The translations under genes were made by a program, and so were the position numbers. A stretch of 64,000 nucleotides of DNA from Acidobacteriota bacterium (GTDB lineage Bacteria > Acidobacteriota > Terriglobia > Terriglobales > Acidobacteriaceae): NCBI GenBank assembly GCA_003225005.1, contig QIAN01000021.1:1-64000 (forward strand). The letters run 5' to 3'. Positions within the stretch are counted from its first letter, which is position 1; each line of letters starts with the position of its first letter. The notes beneath the pieces were generated by a model that saw only the letters and a list, made by a program, of their open reading frames with translations, was not told the DNA's origin and did no database searches. Positions 9,518 to 16,675 of the stretch are shown one piece after another.

Positions 9518-9552
9518 TTGACACATAATACGTGTCCACATATAATGTGTCA
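9518..9552 (+). promoter_or_regulatory. Consensus promoter overlapping paired palindromes (vapBC)
   Basis: A perfect sigma70-type promoter: TTGACA at 9518-9523, a 17-base spacer, and TATAAT at 9541-9546. Transcription would start about 9553, which is the A of the antitoxin ATG, so the message should be leaderless. Two palindromes lie on the promoter: GACAC-n7-GTGTC at 9520-9536 and CACAT-ATA-ATGTG at 9537-9549, and the outer ends also pair (TGACACAT with ATGTGTCA). Antitoxin-toxin complexes commonly repress their own promoters through such sites. Confidence 0.75.
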
Positions 9553-9774
9553 ATGAATGTCACCCTCTCGATCGATGAGCAACTCGTAGCTCGCGCGCGA
9601 AAGAAAGCCGAGGCCCTCGGCAAGAGTCTCAATCAATTGATCCGCGATTACTTGCAAACGGTAGCCGGCGGAGACGATCCCGAGCGCAGCATTAAGGAGT
9701 TTAAGCAGCTCTCGGGTCAAGGCAACTCGCGCGGCTGGCGGTTCAATCGAGACGAGATTCATGAGCGCTCGTAG
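9553..9774 (+). CDS. VapB-type antitoxin
   Basis: 73 residues from ATG 9553. An in-frame GTG at 9532 lies inside the promoter and cannot be the start. The N-terminal MNVTLSIDEQL strand followed by ARARKKAEALGKSLNQLIRD is a ribbon-helix-helix DNA-binding fold; the C-terminal part (KEFKQLSGQGNSRGWRFNRDEIH) is the usual toxin-wrapping tail. No Shine-Dalgarno precedes the ATG, in line with a leaderless mRNA. It overlaps the PIN toxin by 14 bases, which implies translational coupling. Function: neutralises the toxin and represses the operon. Confidence 0.85.
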   Translation: MNVTLSIDEQLVARARKKAEALGKSLNQLIRDYLQTVAGGDDPERSIKEFKQLSGQGNSRGWRFNRDEIHERS

Positions 9775-10174
9775 CTTCTTCGACACCAACGTCTTGGTCT
9801 ACGCAGATGACAAGGCTGCGCCGGCAAAGCAGAAGCGTGCCGTCGATCTGGTTGCGGAGTACAGGCGTGCGAGGACGGGAGTCGTGTCCCTGCAGGTGCT
9901 GCAGGAGTATTTTGTCACCGTCACGCGGAAGCTAGGAGTAGATCCCAGTACTGCTCGTCGCAAGGTCGAACTGCTGGCGGAGTTCGACGTGGTCGTTCCC
10001 GAGGTCCCGGACATTCTCGCCGCGATCGACTGGCACCGTCTTCACGGATTTTCCTTCTGGGACGCTACGGTTCTGCGGGCAGCCAAACAGGCTGGATGCG
10101 GGGTACTTTTCTCAGAAGATATGCAAGCAGCCCGGGAGATGGATGGGGTTCGAATTTTGAATCCGTTCCGGTAG
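9761..10174 (+). CDS. VapC-type PIN domain ribonuclease toxin
   Basis: 137 residues. PIN domain acidic residues are all visible: D8 (FFDTNVL), E49 (VLQEYF), D101 (FWDATVL) and E119/D120 (FSEDMQ); together they bind the Mg2+/Mn2+ needed for RNA cleavage. The length is usual for VapC. VapC toxins typically cut tRNA or rRNA at defined sites; the target here cannot be predicted. The gene overlaps the antitoxin by 14 bases. It appears intact, in contrast to the HigB toxin 5 kb away. Confidence 0.9.
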   Translation: MSARSFFDTNVLVYADDKAAPAKQKRAVDLVAEYRRARTGVVSLQVLQEYFVTVTRKLGVDPSTARRKVELLAEFDVVVPEVPDILAAIDWHRLHGFSFWDATVLRAAKQAGCGVLFSEDMQAAREMDGVRILNPFR

Positions 10175-10197
10175 GTTTCTCGCTACGCGTCACCCGG

Positions 10198-12756
10198 CTA
10201 TTTGTCCACGCTCGCCACCTTCACCCCGTGCGAGCTAACCGCGTAGCGCGCAATACCCCTGTACAGCGCCTCCGCGATCTGCTCGCGGTAGCCGTCGTTG
10301 CGCAGCCTCTGTTCATCGGTGGGACTGCTGACGAACGAAATTTCCGCCAGGATCGCTGGCATTGAGGTCTCGGTGAGCACCACAAACCCTGCTTCCTTTA
10401 CTCCCCGGTCGCGAATGCCAGGATTCTGACCTGCCAGCGTTCCGTACAGCGAGCGCTGCACACTCGCCGCAAGCCGCCGCGACTGCTCAATCTTCTCTTT
10501 CAATTCCACGCTGGAGAGCTTGATTGCGGGCATACTGTTGCTCGCCCCACCGTTCTCCCGTACTTCTACCTCCCGTGCGCCCGGCGCTGTAAGAAAGTTC
10601 GTGTAGTAGGTTTCAACGCCGCGCGCCGACCCCAAATCGCTGTAATTGGCATGGATGGAAACAAACAGATCGGCCTGAGCCTGGTTCGCCATCGCGGCCC
10701 GCTCACCCAGCGGGACATAGTTATCATCCTGGCGCGTAAAGATCACTTCGCTGCCGAGGCGGCTCTGCAGAAGTTTCCCCAGCCGCTGGGCGATCTCGAG
10801 CACCAGATCTTTTTCCAGCAGCCCCCGACGACCCACTGTACCCAGGTCCCAGCCGCCGTGTCCCGCGTCCACGGCAATGCGCATTTTGGGCACCCGCGCT
10901 CGCAGCTGTAAATCCTCACGAGTCGGCGGCGCTACAACAATCGCCAGTTTGTCCACATCCGTTTCTCTAGAGTCGCGAAACAGATCGACCCTGGCCCGGT
11001 TGTCGGCTCCGATCTTGCGCACCTGCACCACCAGGCGGTAAGGATTCGGCTCCAGGCTTACCGAGAAATTCGACCCGCCCTTGGTTTCGAGCACAATGCG
11101 CGTCGTATTCGGCTCCGGTTGCGCCATGCGAATGCGGGACAACAACCCGTCGCCCACGTCAATGGTCTTGCCCTCTAATTCGGGCGCCAGTTCTGTATCG
11201 TGCAGGTCGAAGTAAATGCGGTCAGGGCCAGTCAAGCGGTGCGCCTCGTACTGCACTTGGTCTTGGAGATCCAGTACCACGGTGGTCGAGTCGGCCGAAG
11301 ACCAGTGCCTGATGCCAGTTACACGGGGTAGTTTCGCGGCGCCATGCTGATTCGCAGCGGACGTATCCGCGGTCGTAGTCTTAGTGTTGTCGCCGGAAGC
11401 TGCTCCAGAAGAGATGCCATTGGAAGTAATTCCGCCTGTAACCGCGGGCATGGAAATCCCAGGGCTCGGCTCTCGAGTGTCGCGGGATGAACCGCGAGTG
11501 GTTCCGCCCGTGACTTTGTTCGGTGCGGGCACGACCAGAGCCTTGATCTGATCATTCTTCAGCTTCCACCACAGGCCTCCAGCCAGCATCGAGGCAATGA
11601 CCACCAGCACAAGAACCAGCACAACGCCGGGGTGGTGGCTGGCGACCGTCGCTTCCGCTACGGCGGGAGAGGCTTGCTCTGCTTTATCGTCTTTGCCGGA
11701 CATCTCCACTCGCGCCGGAGCTGAATCCAGCAGCGCCGGAGCTGAATCCGCGGTTGAGGTGGAAGAGGATGATGTAGCTGCCCGACTGCCCGCATCGGGA
11801 GACGCTGAATCCGAAAGTGGCAGCAGGAGCCTATTGCCCTCTACCCCACTGCCCGAGGAGACACCGATGCCTCCGGCATCAACCGACACATCGACCGAGA
11901 TGGCCCCGATTGCAGCGGAAGAGTCACCAGTTTTTTCGGTAATCTCTGCCGTCGAGGCTGTTTGCCCAGGCGTCCCGAGCCTGGTTGCCGCCACCTGCGC
12001 GAATTCCGCGAAACGATCCTCATCCTCAGGCTTCAGCGCTCCAAGAATGAGCTCGGCGAGCAGTTCCAAGCTGCGGACATCGCTATCATTAAAGCTAAAG
12101 ATCTGCGCGGAGAACGCTTCCACCAGCCCGATTACGCGTCGCCGGCCGCAGAGCGGCACTGCCACCATGGAACGCGCTCCCAGCTGCCGGCACGCGTGCA
12201 GATTCACACGTGGATCAATCTCCGTATCGTCACAGCGCACGATCTGCGCGGTGCGAAAGCACGCGCCAGAGAAAGCTGAGTCCCGGTCCAGACGCGCACC
12301 CACACTTGGCTTGATGATGCCTGCCGAAGCCCGTAAAACGATTTCATCATTCTCGGCAAGCGCGATCGCCAGTCCGTCGGCGCCGGTGATCGCGACTGCC
12401 CGCTCCGCCACGAGTTGCAGTACGTCGTCGAGAACGAATTGTTCTCCTGCTTCGAATTCTGCTGTCGAGGAAATTGTGTCAAAGCCAGCTTGCCGTCGAG
12501 CCAGAGCTCGCCGCCACCGAACCTGTTCATGGAGTGCGGAAAAAGCCAGCAAGGCTTGCAAAGCATCGCGACCGGAGGGCCGCGAACCGGTTAAGTCAGC
12601 GTCGATGGCGTGTCCGGTCCAGGACGGCGTGTCCCCGACAGAGCCGGAGGACGCACTCATGCCCGTAAACCTCGCGTCGGGCACGATTGTCGCTTTGGTG
12701 GGAGTTGTTGCCATCGCCGTGCCCGTCTCAACACTTGATGCTCCAAGTGTGATCAT
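10198..12756 (-). CDS. Membrane-anchored GAF-AMIN-N-acetylmuramoyl-L-alanine amidase
   Basis: 852 residues with an unusual architecture. A GAF domain occupies about residues 100-250 (GADGLAIALAENDEIVLRAS; Cys-x13-Cys in C-DDTEIDPRVNLHA-C). After a low-complexity linker comes one membrane helix near 377-400 (VVLVLVLVVIASMLAGGLWW). A second Ser/Thr/Gly-rich linker leads to an AMIN domain (about 477-580) and an Amidase_3 domain (about 624-845). The amidase keeps the zinc and catalytic residues: His in DAGHGG, Glu in LLEKDL, His in SIHAN and Glu in LAEISF. Amidase_3 enzymes cut the bond between MurNAc and L-Ala in peptidoglycan, and AMIN directs them to the envelope. The topology implies a cytoplasmic GAF sensor and a periplasmic amidase. 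It converges with vapBC. A second possible start is at 12714. Confidence 0.88.
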   Translation of the reverse strand: MITLGASSVETGTAMATTPTKATIVPDARFTGMSASSGSVGDTPSWTGHAIDADLTGSRPSGRDALQALLAFSALHEQVRWRRALARRQAGFDTISSTAEFEAGEQFVLDDVLQLVAERAVAITGADGLAIALAENDEIVLRASAGIIKPSVGARLDRDSAFSGACFRTAQIVRCDDTEIDPRVNLHACRQLGARSMVAVPLCGRRRVIGLVEAFSAQIFSFNDSDVRSLELLAELILGALKPEDEDRFAEFAQVAATRLGTPGQTASTAEITEKTGDSSAAIGAISVDVSVDAGGIGVSSGSGVEGNRLLLPLSDSASPDAGSRAATSSSSTSTADSAPALLDSAPARVEMSGKDDKAEQASPAVAEATVASHHPGVVLVLVLVVIASMLAGGLWWKLKNDQIKALVVPAPNKVTGGTTRGSSRDTREPSPGISMPAVTGGITSNGISSGAASGDNTKTTTADTSAANQHGAAKLPRVTGIRHWSSADSTTVVLDLQDQVQYEAHRLTGPDRIYFDLHDTELAPELEGKTIDVGDGLLSRIRMAQPEPNTTRIVLETKGGSNFSVSLEPNPYRLVVQVRKIGADNRARVDLFRDSRETDVDKLAIVVAPPTREDLQLRARVPKMRIAVDAGHGGWDLGTVGRRGLLEKDLVLEIAQRLGKLLQSRLGSEVIFTRQDDNYVPLGERAAMANQAQADLFVSIHANYSDLGSARGVETYYTNFLTAPGAREVEVRENGGASNSMPAIKLSSVELKEKIEQSRRLAASVQRSLYGTLAGQNPGIRDRGVKEAGFVVLTETSMPAILAEISFVSSPTDEQRLRNDGYREQIAEALYRGIARYAVSSHGVKVASVDK

Positions 12757-13123
12757 AGCGCCAAATCGTTGTCAATTAGCCAATTAGCTTCTCTGCGTAT
12801 TTACCCGATTCTGTTTTCCTATTCGTCGGGCCGAGGCCAACCTTGCTGGCTTGCTTCCGTCAGTGGTCTTCAGATAGTGACGCAGAGCTCTCAATAGATT
12901 ATCGGGCTTTCGACTGGCTTGCAATTGCTCGGCCATGCCCTCTCGGGCATGGTCTTTGGTAAGTCATTGTGCCCGCACGTTTTCCAATCCCGGGAAGCCG
13001 CCCGAATGGCGCTTTCGTACTAGTTCGAAAGGAGCAAGGCCCACCCCGTCGGGGTGGTTGTATGACTCAGAAACTGTATGAGCAAAGTGTGTGATGAGTG
13101 ACAAGCATCCTGGTGCGAACTAA
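12757..13123. other. Non-coding gap with two hairpins
   Basis: No gene is supported here. It is the upstream region of the amidase (minus) and of the lycopene cyclase-like gene (plus). Two perfect hairpins occur: CCATGCCC-TCTC-GGGCATGG at 12933-12952 and CCACCCC-GTC-GGGGTGG at 13041-13057. Neither has a T-run after it on either strand, so they are not typical intrinsic terminators; they may be leader structures for the plus-strand gene. Confidence 0.4.
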
Positions 13124-13255
13124 AATCCGACGCACAACAAGGCTCGGCAGCTAAGGCCGCATTTCGTCTCTGGCGCGTTTCTGCCGAGCGAGGGCCTGGA
13201 AATTCCACAGCGAGCCTTCTGGCGTACTATCGGCATTCTTGCCCCAGTTGGCTTC

Positions 13256-13945
13256 TTGCTCGACTTTGTTTTCGCCCGCTGGTTCTTCTGTTTTCCCAAC
13301 CGCGGCGCGACACTCAGAATTCCCGCCCCGGCCCTGGGACATCCCGTCCCTATTGAAGAGTACATCTTCTATCTGAGCGGATTCGTCATGATCCTTCTCC
13401 TCTATGTCTGGCTGAGCGAATACTGGCTGGTCGCCTACAGCGTTCCGGACTATGTTGGCGAAACAAGAACCATGCGCCGCCTCTTTCGTTTCCATCCCAC
13501 CTCGCTGCTTGTCGGTTTAGTCCTGATTGCGCTCTCGATCTTGTTCAAGAAATGGATCTCTCCCCTCGATGACGGTTGGGCGGGCTATTTCATCGTCCTC
13601 ATGGTGGGTGGGTTGGTTTCTTCAATGAGTTTTTTCCCCACAACCTGCCGCTTCATCAACTGGCGGGCTCTCAGCCTTACCCTGTTCTTAGTTCTGCTTA
13701 TCAGCCTACTCTGGGAGGCAACACTGGCTTTGCCTTATGGATGGTGGAATTACCAGCACCGCCAGATGATGGGGCTTTTCATCGGCGCGTGGGACGATCT
13801 TCCTATCGAGGCAGTCTTTGTCTGGCTTGCCGTCGCCTACGGGACCATCATCGTTTTCGAGGTGGTTAAGCTGTGGCAAGCTTCAGGCCTCCCCGCCAAG
13901 GAAGCGTTGCTGGGTTCACGGGAACCACCCACCTCTCATCGCTGA
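13256..13945 (+). CDS. Lycopene cyclase-domain membrane protein, N terminus uncertain
   Basis: About 229 residues from a TTG codon, but open without ATG or GTG back to 13124. The sequence has the two-fold repeat of heterodimeric-type (CrtYcd-like) lycopene cyclases: PVPIEEYIFYLSGF in the first half and DLPIEAVFVWLAVAYG in the second, each preceded by a W/N-rich loop. About six membrane helices follow. The segment upstream of the TTG (FWRTIGILAPVGFLL) continues the first membrane helix, so the real start is probably further up (for example CTG 13196), or the 5' end has been lost. In carotenoid synthesis these enzymes cyclise the ends of lycopene. No other carotenoid gene is nearby. Confidence 0.65.
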   Translation: MLDFVFARWFFCFPNRGATLRIPAPALGHPVPIEEYIFYLSGFVMILLLYVWLSEYWLVAYSVPDYVGETRTMRRLFRFHPTSLLVGLVLIALSILFKKWISPLDDGWAGYFIVLMVGGLVSSMSFFPTTCRFINWRALSLTLFLVLLISLLWEATLALPYGWWNYQHRQMMGLFIGAWDDLPIEAVFVWLAVAYGTIIVFEVVKLWQASGLPAKEALLGSREPPTSHR

Positions 13946-14042
13946 ATTCGTACGCCGGCAGTTTGGAACCACCTCAGTTACTGCGACAAGGCGTCGGCCA
14001 CGAAATAGAATTTTCACATAAAGGCTGAGCTCGACCTCCCTT

Positions 14043-14912
14043 GTGGCGGTGAGTATGGAAGCAGTACTTTTTGCCGCGCGGAAAGCACGAGTGCACTACC
14101 GGCATGGTCTACGCACGTTGACCTACGTCACCATCGACCAGGTAAATGGCGGTGTGGTACGCAACCTGAGTGACAAAGGAGTGGCTATCCAAGCGGTCGC
14201 TCCCCTGCAGCCACAGCAAACCGTCCGCCTGCGCTTCGAATTACGACATCCCAATGTAGGTGTCGATGCCCACGGCGAAGTGACCTGGGCCACCTCGTCC
14301 GGACAATGCGGCGTCCGCTTTGTCGATCTTTCGCCGCGTGCGCGTGGCCAGATCAACCAGTGGATTTTTGGAAGCCTGCTCGATTTCCTTCCCCAGGATG
14401 CAGGCGGTACAGGTTCGATCCTCGCCCCGTCGCCCGTTTCGGATGGCCTGACAGAAAGGGATGGATTGATCGTATCCGCATTGCCGCGGCCCGTCATCCA
14501 ACTGGGGTCAAAGGCGGATGCTACATCCGAGCGGAAATTGGAACACGTTCGAATACCAACGGCTGAGCGCCCCGTGATTTTCGATCCGGAAAGCAGCCGG
14601 GATCGATCAGAGCAATCTCAGGATTGGTTTTCACAGCCACTCTCAGGACGCACGCTTGCATTGCTGGTGGACTCGTTGGTTGTGATCGCTGGCCTACTTT
14701 TGTTTTCTTTGGTCTTCCTCGCCACCGCTCGTGAACTGCCGCCTTGGTCAGTGACGATCGGCAGTCTCGTCCTAGCCGGAGTCTTTGTCACGACTGCGTA
14801 TTGGACGTTGTTATCGCTATTCGGAGAGTCCAGCTTAGGCGAGCGTGTGGCACGTCTGGCCACCCGCGATCTCAATGAGCGAACAGAGGGAGCAGGACCC
14901 CGCTTTCGCTAG
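14043..14912 (+). CDS. PilZ domain protein with C-terminal two-helix membrane module
   Basis: 289 residues from GTG 14043 (an ATG at 14055 is an alternative). The PilZ domain lies at about residues 15-115 and keeps both c-di-GMP motifs, RVHYR and NLSDKG, followed by the WATSSGQCGVRFVDLS strand typical of the family. After a roughly 80-residue linker come two membrane helices (about 205-228 and 237-262) and a GESSLGERVARLATRDL tail. This C-terminal part resembles the end of RDD membrane domains (helix, then G-x-T/S-LGxR), but similarity is weak. It is probably a membrane-tethered c-di-GMP receptor. Confidence 0.75.
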   Translation: MAVSMEAVLFAARKARVHYRHGLRTLTYVTIDQVNGGVVRNLSDKGVAIQAVAPLQPQQTVRLRFELRHPNVGVDAHGEVTWATSSGQCGVRFVDLSPRARGQINQWIFGSLLDFLPQDAGGTGSILAPSPVSDGLTERDGLIVSALPRPVIQLGSKADATSERKLEHVRIPTAERPVIFDPESSRDRSEQSQDWFSQPLSGRTLALLVDSLVVIAGLLLFSLVFLATARELPPWSVTIGSLVLAGVFVTTAYWTLLSLFGESSLGERVARLATRDLNERTEGAGPRFR

Positions 14913-15111
14913 CCCGACTTTCGCAGTTCGAGGCTGTTGCGTAAAGATTTGCGCATCCTGGCAGTGATACACCGGCCAAAAGTTGTGGGGAAATCTTCCG
15001 TGTTCTCTGCGCCCTACCGACCCTTCGCTACGGCCACCCGAGAAGATCAAGCCATCGTCGGCCCGGTGCCAAAACGCGAGCAAGGCAGCACAAGGGTAGA
15101 GTTGGATACCT

Positions 15112-15414
15112 TCATGCGTGTACGAGCTCGCGCCGTTTTAGAGCGGGAAGCGCTTTGATGGATTTTCCTGCCTTCTCCTGGGCGAGCCGCAGGTCGTAGA
15201 GACTCTGTAGATTCACCCAAAACTGAGCACTCGTGCCAAAGAAATGAGCGAGGCGCAGGGCAGTGTCGCCCGTGATGGCGCGCGTTCCGTTCAAGATTTG
15301 CGTAACGCGATTGGTTGGCACATCGATGTTTCGCGCCAGTTCAGCCGCGCTCATATCGAGTGCTTGCAGTTCTTCAGCCAGGTGTTTACCCGGATGGATA
15401 GCAGTGAGTGCCAT
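15112..15414 (-). CDS. higA: HigA family antitoxin (XRE-type helix-turn-helix)
   Basis: 100 residues. It opens with the HigA signature IHPGKHLAEEL, then a helix-turn-helix (MSAAELARNIDVPTNRVTQILNG) and the conserved LRLAHFFGTSAQFWVNLQSLYDLRLA segment. HigA binds its HigB toxin and represses the operon. Here the gene just upstream on the same strand is a degraded higB, so this antitoxin is an orphan. The reading frame itself is intact and full length, hinting that it may be kept as a regulator or as protection against related toxins. Confidence 0.88.
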   Translation of the reverse strand: MALTAIHPGKHLAEELQALDMSAAELARNIDVPTNRVTQILNGTRAITGDTALRLAHFFGTSAQFWVNLQSLYDLRLAQEKAGKSIKALPALKRRELVHA

Positions 15415-15429
15415 AGCGATGCCCTTGCG

Positions 15430-15615
15430 CTAGCCTACCAGCGCTTCAAAACGGTTGCCAGGCAAGGCAGCAAGGTCGGCAAGGTCCCTCAGCGACGTGG
15501 CCGCCCCCAGACGGTCAAGCTTCAGCGCGCGGATCGTTCAAATCCAGAGAATGCCTTGACCCGTTTCCCGGGGGCGAAGTTCGCTGGTCCTTTTGTTCCG
15601 ATAGCTGACGATCAC
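15430..15615 (-). pseudogene. higB: HigB toxin remnant (two indels and C-terminal loss)
   Basis: From GTG 15615 the frame reads VIVSYRNKRTSE, the usual HigB opening. One extra base then shifts it: the expected FAPGKRVKAFSGFERSAR lies in the next frame. A second compensating indel restores the first frame, which reads LKLDRLGAATSLRDLADLA and LPGNRFEALVG before a TAG at 15430-15432. An in-frame TGA sits at 15538-15540. The normal C terminus (the GQYSIRINDQWRICF region with the RelE-fold active site) is absent. It lies 15 bases before higA, as in intact operons. Confidence 0.8.
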
Positions 15616-15840
15616 TACCCAAGAAGTACGCGGTACCTCAAGCGTAAAGGGTCGAACAGATTTGGGAAACAAGGCAGAGTAGGCGGGTGCTGCCCTTCGG
15701 GCCGCGATTAAAATCGCAAGACACAAAAACAAAGGCAAATGCTCTGCCCGAAGTGCGCCTGGGCTTCACCCAGGGAAAGATCATCCCGCACTGCGAAGGT
15801 CGGGCTAAGGGTAGCTGGCAAAAACCAGCAGCCGCAGCTG

Positions 15841-15882
15841 AGAGCCGAAAACTAAGAGCCGAAAACTAAGAGCTGAGAACCG
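15841..15882. repeat. Short tandem repeat, 14-base unit
   Basis: Two exact copies of AGAGCCGAAAACTA (15841-15854 and 15855-15868) and a third degenerate copy (AGAGCTGAGAACC). It lies in the 287-base gap upstream of the higB remnant and just beyond the 3' end of a PilZ gene. Nothing else is recognisable in this gap apart from a CCTGGG/CCCAGG hairpin near 15761-15776. Confidence 0.7.
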
Positions 15883-15902
15883 AGACTGAGAGCTGTTTTC
15901 TT

Positions 15903-16580
15903 CTAGTTTGCGAAGTACTGCTGGGCCAGCCACAGTTGGAGAACGCGTTGCGAGCGTGGCGCGACCTTCAGGAATCGAATCCCGAGGTTTCCCCGGCTAT
16001 CCCTCCACGCTACCTGCGCCTGAGCCTTCATCGCGTGCTTCGTGCCCGGGAGTTCAAAACAGACTTGCAGAGGTTTGTTGGTTTCGAAGAGTTCGTCGGA
16101 GTGAACTTGCAGCCCGCCCTGGCTTAGGTTGATGAGTTGCGCCTCCACCCGCTTGCGGGGATTGCAGCTCAGTGCTACCGGCACTTCGAGGCCCGCGCGA
16201 TGGTAGCGCAAGCGTCCGTCAAGAATCATGTTGCGCGCTGCGGAGAGCGTGTGTACTGCCTGTTCTACCGAAATGGGTTTGTCGAAGGCGAAGAGTGCTC
16301 CCGTCGCTTCCAGATCCTTCTTGCGATGCCTGCTGCCCATGATGACCAGGGGCGCGGCGTTCGGATGCCGATGCTCCCGTTGCAGTTCCCGCAAAAACTG
16401 TGCGCTTCCGTCAAGGTCGCAATCTACGATCAGAGCGTCAATCTTGCTTTTATTCAGCCGCGCCAGCGCCCGTTCCGGCACGTTTTCAACAGCAACATCC
16501 ATCTGCAGGCTACCGAGAATGCATTCCAGGACGCTAACTTCCTGCCAGTCGCGCGAAACCACCATCGAAGAAAGTGTCAT
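15903..16580 (-). CDS. Receiver-like plus PilZ domain protein
   Basis: 225 residues. The N-terminal half (about 1-115) resembles a response-regulator receiver fold: a central strand DALIVDCDLDG carrying the likely Asp, a loop LVIMGSR, and FDKPIS with the conserved Lys-Pro. The N-terminal acidic pair is missing, so phosphorylation is doubtful. The C-terminal PilZ domain has NLSQGG, but its arginine motif is spaced R-x4-R (RLRYHR) rather than R-x3-R, so c-di-GMP binding may be weak or lost. Single-domain PilZ-REC proteins act by contacting partner proteins. No partner is obvious nearby. Confidence 0.75.
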   Translation of the reverse strand: MTLSSMVVSRDWQEVSVLECILGSLQMDVAVENVPERALARLNKSKIDALIVDCDLDGSAQFLRELQREHRHPNAAPLVIMGSRHRKKDLEATGALFAFDKPISVEQAVHTLSAARNMILDGRLRYHRAGLEVPVALSCNPRKRVEAQLINLSQGGLQVHSDELFETNKPLQVCFELPGTKHAMKAQAQVAWRDSRGNLGIRFLKVAPRSQRVLQLWLAQQYFAN

Positions 16581-16675
16581 GTCTACAATCTAGCGATGCG
16601 CGGGAATACGCCCTAGATCACCGACGTAACTTGCAGGCCGAGCAGTCTCCGGCGGAGCGGCGGAGGCAGACAGTC

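Noticed and set aside
9532-9552. GTG 9532 as the antitoxin start
   Set aside because: It lies between the -35 and -10 boxes of the promoter, so it would not be in the mRNA.
12933-13057. Two hairpins as intrinsic terminators
   Set aside because: No T-tract follows on either strand, and no transcript clearly ends there.
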